Positions 13,830-16,629 of a stretch of DNA of 16,629 bases are shown piece after piece. This stretch comes from Spirochaetales bacterium (GTDB lineage: Bacteria; Spirochaetota; Spirochaetia; SZUA-6; DRHE01), in the NCBI GenBank assembly GCA_016935715.1, contig JAFGQJ010000154.1:1-16629 (forward strand). Reading direction: 5' to 3'. The first letter of the stretch is position 1. Every line of letters starts with the position of its first letter. Below the pieces are notes generated by a model. The model was not told the origin of the DNA. It was given only the letters and a program-made list of their open reading frames with translations, and made no database searches. The position numbers were made by a program, and so were the translations under genes.

Positions 13830-14996
13830 ATGTCGAAAAACCAAAGCCGCAGGCCTCTGACCGCCTCCCCGAATGAGCTGCTGAAAACGATCTTCTCCTA
13901 CGTAGGACGCATCGCAGACGAACGGGACATCGATCAGCTGCTGATTCTCCTGGCCGACATGGGCCGCGATCTGATCAGCGCAGACCGCTGCACCGTCTGG
14001 CTTTTGAATCGCAAGACAAAGGAACTGTGGAGCAAGGTGGCCCACGGTGTCGACCGGATCGTGATTCCCTGTTCCGCCGGGATCGCCGGCTGCGTGGCCA
14101 TGACCGGGGAATCCCTGATCATCAATGATCCGTACAACGACAGCCGCTTCGACAAGGAAATCGACAAGAAGACCGGGTATCACACCCGCAACATCCTGGG
14201 GCTCCCGATCAACGACGGGGAGGGAAAGATCATCGGCGTGTTCCAGGCCATCAACAAGGTGCCCGAGCCCGAGCAGTTCAGCAGGCAGGATCTGGAGCAC
14301 CTGCTGCTGGCTGCCACCTACACGGGCAAGACCCTGGACGCGGCCATGCTCCAGGAGGAGATCGAAGCCACCCAGCGGGAGATCATCTTCACCCTCGCGG
14401 AAACCGGCGAGCTGCGCTCCAAGGAGACCGGCTACCACGTCAAACGGGTCGCCGAGTTCTGCCGGCTGTTCGCCGAAAAATACGGCCTGGGCGCCGACGA
14501 CACGGAGCTGCTCAGGTTGTCCTCCCCGATGCACGACATCGGCAAGATCGCCATCCCCGATCGCATCCTGCTCAAACCGGGCAAGCTGGACGCCGAGGAG
14601 TGGGAAACCATGAAGACCCACACCACCCTGGGCTACGAGATGCTCAAACACTCGGAGCGGCGCCTGCTGAAGGCGGCGGCGCTCATCGCGAACGAGCATC
14701 ACGAGAGGTGGGACGGCAAGGGATACCCCGGCGGCGTCAAGGGGAAGAAGATCCACATCTACGGGCGCATCACCGCCATGTCGGACGTGTTCGACGCCCT
14801 GGCCAATGAGCGGGTCTACAAGCCGGCCTGGGAGATGGAGCGCATCGTCAAGCTTTTCAGAGAGGAAAAGGGGCGCCAGTTCGACCCGGACCTGGTAAAG
14901 GTCTTCCTCGACAACTTCGATCGATTCGTCGAGATCAAGGAAACCTACAGGGACGCGCCGCCAGCCGCGGAGATCCCCCCCGCCCCGGAGAGCTGA
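13830..14996 (+). CDS. GAF - HD-GYP domain protein, putative cyclic-di-GMP phosphodiesterase
   Basis: A 388-residue cytoplasmic signalling protein. Residues about 15-175 form a GAF sensor domain (LISADRCTVWLLNRKTKELW, SLIINDPYNDSRF, INDGEGKIIGVFQAINK). Residues about 180-370 form an HD-GYP domain with the expected metal ligands: H203, the HDIGK motif (235-239), H264, H290/H291 (EHHERWDGKGYP, GYP at 298-300) and D319. HD-GYP enzymes hydrolyse cyclic di-GMP; activity here is likely because all key residues are present. The GAF ligand is unknown. There is no receiver domain, membrane segment or coiled-coil partner. The Pro/Ala-rich last 15 residues are a disordered tail. The gene has its own promoter very close to the start codon and precedes the ArsC-like gene by nine bases. 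Confidence 0.94.
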   Translation: MSKNQSRRPLTASPNELLKTIFSYVGRIADERDIDQLLILLADMGRDLISADRCTVWLLNRKTKELWSKVAHGVDRIVIPCSAGIAGCVAMTGESLIINDPYNDSRFDKEIDKKTGYHTRNILGLPINDGEGKIIGVFQAINKVPEPEQFSRQDLEHLLLAATYTGKTLDAAMLQEEIEATQREIIFTLAETGELRSKETGYHVKRVAEFCRLFAEKYGLGADDTELLRLSSPMHDIGKIAIPDRILLKPGKLDAEEWETMKTHTTLGYEMLKHSERRLLKAAALIANEHHERWDGKGYPGGVKGKKIHIYGRITAMSDVFDALANERVYKPAWEMERIVKLFREEKGRQFDPDLVKVFLDNFDRFVEIKETYRDAPPAAEIPPAPES

Positions 14997-15005
14997 TCGG
15001 CCTCC

Positions 15006-15350
15006 ATGCCTCCCACGATCCAGATCATCGGTACGAAAAACTGCAGAGATACCCGAAAGGCCGACCGCTTCTTCCGCGAACGGGGCTTCAGCCCGCACCT
15101 GCTCGACCTGAAAGAGCGCGCCCTGACCGAGGGGGAGCTGCGCAACATCTGCCGCAGCCTGAATCCCGAGGAGCTGCTGGACCGGCAGTCCAGGGCCTAC
15201 GCCAAGGCGGGTCTGGCCTACATGGTCTACGATCCCCTCGAGGTGGCAGTGAAGAATCCCGCCGTCTTGAAAACACCGATCGTGCGCTGCGGCAAAGAGG
15301 TGACGGTCGGTCTGCAGCCGGAGATCTGGAAGAGCTGGCTCCAGGGGTAG
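15006..15350 (+). CDS. ArsC/Spx-family thioredoxin-fold protein
   Basis: A 114-residue protein starting with IQIIGTKNCRDTRKADRFF, the CxxT-R-KA active-site pattern of the arsenate-reductase-like family (ArsC/Spx/YffB). It ends with KTPIVRCGKEVTVGLQPEIW, the usual cis-Pro and Arg region. A second cysteine occurs next to that conserved Arg (VRC), in place of the usual Asn; whether it can resolve the catalytic Cys is unclear. There is no CxxC, and the family has members of unknown substrate, so true arsenate reduction should not be assumed; no ars genes are nearby. The start ATG 15006 lies nine bases after the GAF-HD-GYP stop, without a clear Shine-Dalgarno, suggesting coupling to that gene. Confidence 0.87.
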   Translation: MPPTIQIIGTKNCRDTRKADRFFRERGFSPHLLDLKERALTEGELRNICRSLNPEELLDRQSRAYAKAGLAYMVYDPLEVAVKNPAVLKTPIVRCGKEVTVGLQPEIWKSWLQG

Positions 15351-15387
15351 CCCCGCAGGTGCCGGAAAAGCCGGGCTCGTTGCGCTT

Positions 15388-16629
15388 CTAGACCGATTTC
15401 CAGGTGATCCCCGCAGCTGCGGCGAAGCCGAACACGGCGGGCAGAATCGCGGCTGCCGCCGCCGCATTCCGCTGATCCAGAAACGGAAAAATCTTCAGAA
15501 CCAGGTACACCGTCGATACTGCGGCCAGCAGGAGCCAGAGCAGCTGGAGCCGGCGCCGGCTTTTTTGGCGCCCGCTATTCCGGCGCCCGCCGAGGGCCGC
15601 CATCAGGCCGAGAGGAACGGCCGCCAGGGCCAGAGGACTGGCCAGGAAGATGTTTTCATTGCCGTAGGTAACGGCATGATCCGTGAAAGCGATCATGAAC
15701 AGCAGGGTCGCACCGAAAAGGCCGAGAACCAGACCCGCCACCGCGCTCTGTATTCCCAGCAGCGTCCAGGCCGTCTCCCGGCTCCTCCGGTTTCTTCGTA
15801 TCAGGCAGGCCAGCAGCAGGGCAAGCAGAGCCGAAACCAGACCGGGTATGAGGGCAAGCGGCCAGCCCGCGGGGACCCGTTCGGGTATCCGCCGGCCGCT
15901 GCGGGACTGGTAGTAGACAATGGTCTCGCTGACCAGGGGCTTCTCCGCGCCGTTCTCTTCACGGTAGCGCAGGTCAGCCACGTTCCGTTCCAGCTCAGAG
16001 GGCAGGAACATCTCCTCCCACCGGGAGATGGGCTGGTCGATGACCCCGGACATGAGAAACATCAGCAGCCAGTCCATGAAGGGGTTTTGAGCGGTGAAGC
16101 GCCGCGTATGCTGCCGCAGGCTCATCCGTCCCCGATCCGAAGTGGCTTCGGCCAGCCGTCCGCCGATGGTGGCGTCGATCAGGTCCCTGACCCGGGTTGC
16201 GCAGTTGTCGGAGTAGTGCTCATAGAGATAGGTGCGGTTCTGCGGCAGGATGTTCGTCTCCAGGAACAGCGCCATTTCCAGGCGTTGTCGAGGGGAAAGG
16301 TCGAGGGTCTGGATGCGGATCGTTCGGTCCAGGTACCGGTAGAACTCCAGTTCCCGCCGGGTGTCGCTGGCCCCGACCTGGAACCAGAGCCTCCCCATTG
16401 CGAAGTCGAGGACGAAATTTTCCTGCTCGAACGAGAACAGCCCGTAGTTGTAGAACCGGGAATGATCCAGCCGGCTGTCCTCCACTATCAGTGCCGAGTG
16501 GCCCCACCAGGTGTAGATCGGATCCGAGGGTTCGATGGTGACCAGCTTCACCACCAGGTCCTCGCCGCGGCTGGCTCCCGTCGCCCACGGGGCGGGTCCC
16601 TGCGCCCGGAGGGAGAAGGCGCTGCAGAA
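15388..16629 (-). CDS. DUF4105 membrane protein, 5'-truncated
   Basis: The frame stays open to the window edge, so the true start lies beyond 16629; the GTG at 16554 is internal. Visible are 413 residues. The first (FCSAFSLRAQGPAPWATGAS) look like the end of a signal peptide. GEDLVVKLVTIEPSDPIYTWWGHSALIVED follows, given here in two parts: GEDLVVKLVTIEP and then SDPIYTWWGHSALIVED, which together with FSFEQENFVLDFAMGRL and YSDNCATRVRDLIDA mark the DUF4105 domain. The last 170 residues hold four or five hydrophobic segments (LALIPGLVSALLALLLACLI and others). The protein is probably anchored in the inner membrane with the DUF4105 domain outside. Function is unknown. This architecture is frequent in spirochaetes. 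It is convergent with the ArsC-like gene, 37 bases apart. Confidence 0.85.
   Translation of the reverse strand, partial: FCSAFSLRAQGPAPWATGASRGEDLVVKLVTIEPSDPIYTWWGHSALIVEDSRLDHSRFYNYGLFSFEQENFVLDFAMGRLWFQVGASDTRRELEFYRYLDRTIRIQTLDLSPRQRLEMALFLETNILPQNRTYLYEHYSDNCATRVRDLIDATIGGRLAEATSDRGRMSLRQHTRRFTAQNPFMDWLLMFLMSGVIDQPISRWEEMFLPSELERNVADLRYREENGAEKPLVSETIVYYQSRSGRRIPERVPAGWPLALIPGLVSALLALLLACLIRRNRRSRETAWTLLGIQSAVAGLVLGLFGATLLFMIAFTDHAVTYGNENIFLASPLALAAVPLGLMAALGGRRNSGRQKSRRRLQLLWLLLAAVSTVYLVLKIFPFLDQRNAAAAAAILPAVFGFAAAAGITWKSV

Noticed and set aside
15006..15350. Arsenate resistance
   Set aside because: The ArsC-like fold is shared by Spx and uncharacterised proteins, and no ars regulator or transporter is nearby.
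13746..15467. A 573-codon minus-strand open frame opposite the GAF-HD-GYP and ArsC-like genes
   Set aside because: It is antisense to two well-supported genes, with no recognisable domain.
1..16629. CRISPR arrays, tRNA or rRNA genes, insertion sequences, prophage or T-box/riboswitch leaders
   Set aside because: No spaced direct repeats, cloverleaf structures, terminal inverted repeats, transposase motifs or known riboswitch cores were seen in the gaps.

Overview
This is a GC-rich chromosomal window with dense genes on both strands and no sign of phage, insertion sequence, CRISPR or RNA genes. The gene set points to a spirochaete (phylum Spirochaetota, moderate confidence). The isoleucyl-tRNA synthetase is the long 'eukaryotic-like' type 2 form typical of that phylum, and a DUF4105 membrane protein and a lineage-type lipoprotein are also present. 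This is inferred from family knowledge; no database search was possible.

Layout. The window opens with the 3' end of thiI (+). It meets, tail to tail, a minus-strand series: a ferritin-like/rubrerythrin protein, ileS and a lipoprotein of unknown function form one tight operon, followed by a quinone oxidoreductase and an FmdB-type zinc-ribbon protein. A 185-bp divergent region then drives the rubrerythrin operon leftward and a two-gene unit rightward. That unit is a cytoplasmic-looking subtilisin (S8) protease and an 88-aa protein that resembles the protease's own N-terminal prodomain. A DUF4332 helix-hairpin-helix gene lies on the minus strand. Next come two plus-strand units. The first is a class II aldolase/sugar-alcohol dehydrogenase fusion, a SorE-like zinc dehydrogenase and a TauE/SafE transporter, probably a small sugar(-acid or sulfonate) catabolic cluster. 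The second is a GAF-HD-GYP protein (cyclic-di-GMP turnover) with an ArsC/Spx-like thioredoxin-fold protein. The window ends in a 5'-truncated DUF4105 membrane protein on the minus strand.

Two signals stand out. First, the S8 protease is followed, with its stop codon overlapping the next Shine-Dalgarno, by a free-standing prodomain-like protein. This suggests an intracellular protease with an inhibitor or folding partner acting in trans. Second, several transcription units have good sigma70-type promoters whose -10 box lies only 7-10 nt before the start codon (rubrerythrin, aldolase fusion, GAF-HD-GYP and, more weakly, quinone oxidoreductase), with no or almost no room for a ribosome-binding site. 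Other genes (ileS, protease, prodomain-like protein, DUF4332, FmdB) have strong Shine-Dalgarno sequences. Leaderless or near-leaderless mRNAs therefore seem to coexist with classical ones here. No gene-free stretch exceeds 300 bases.
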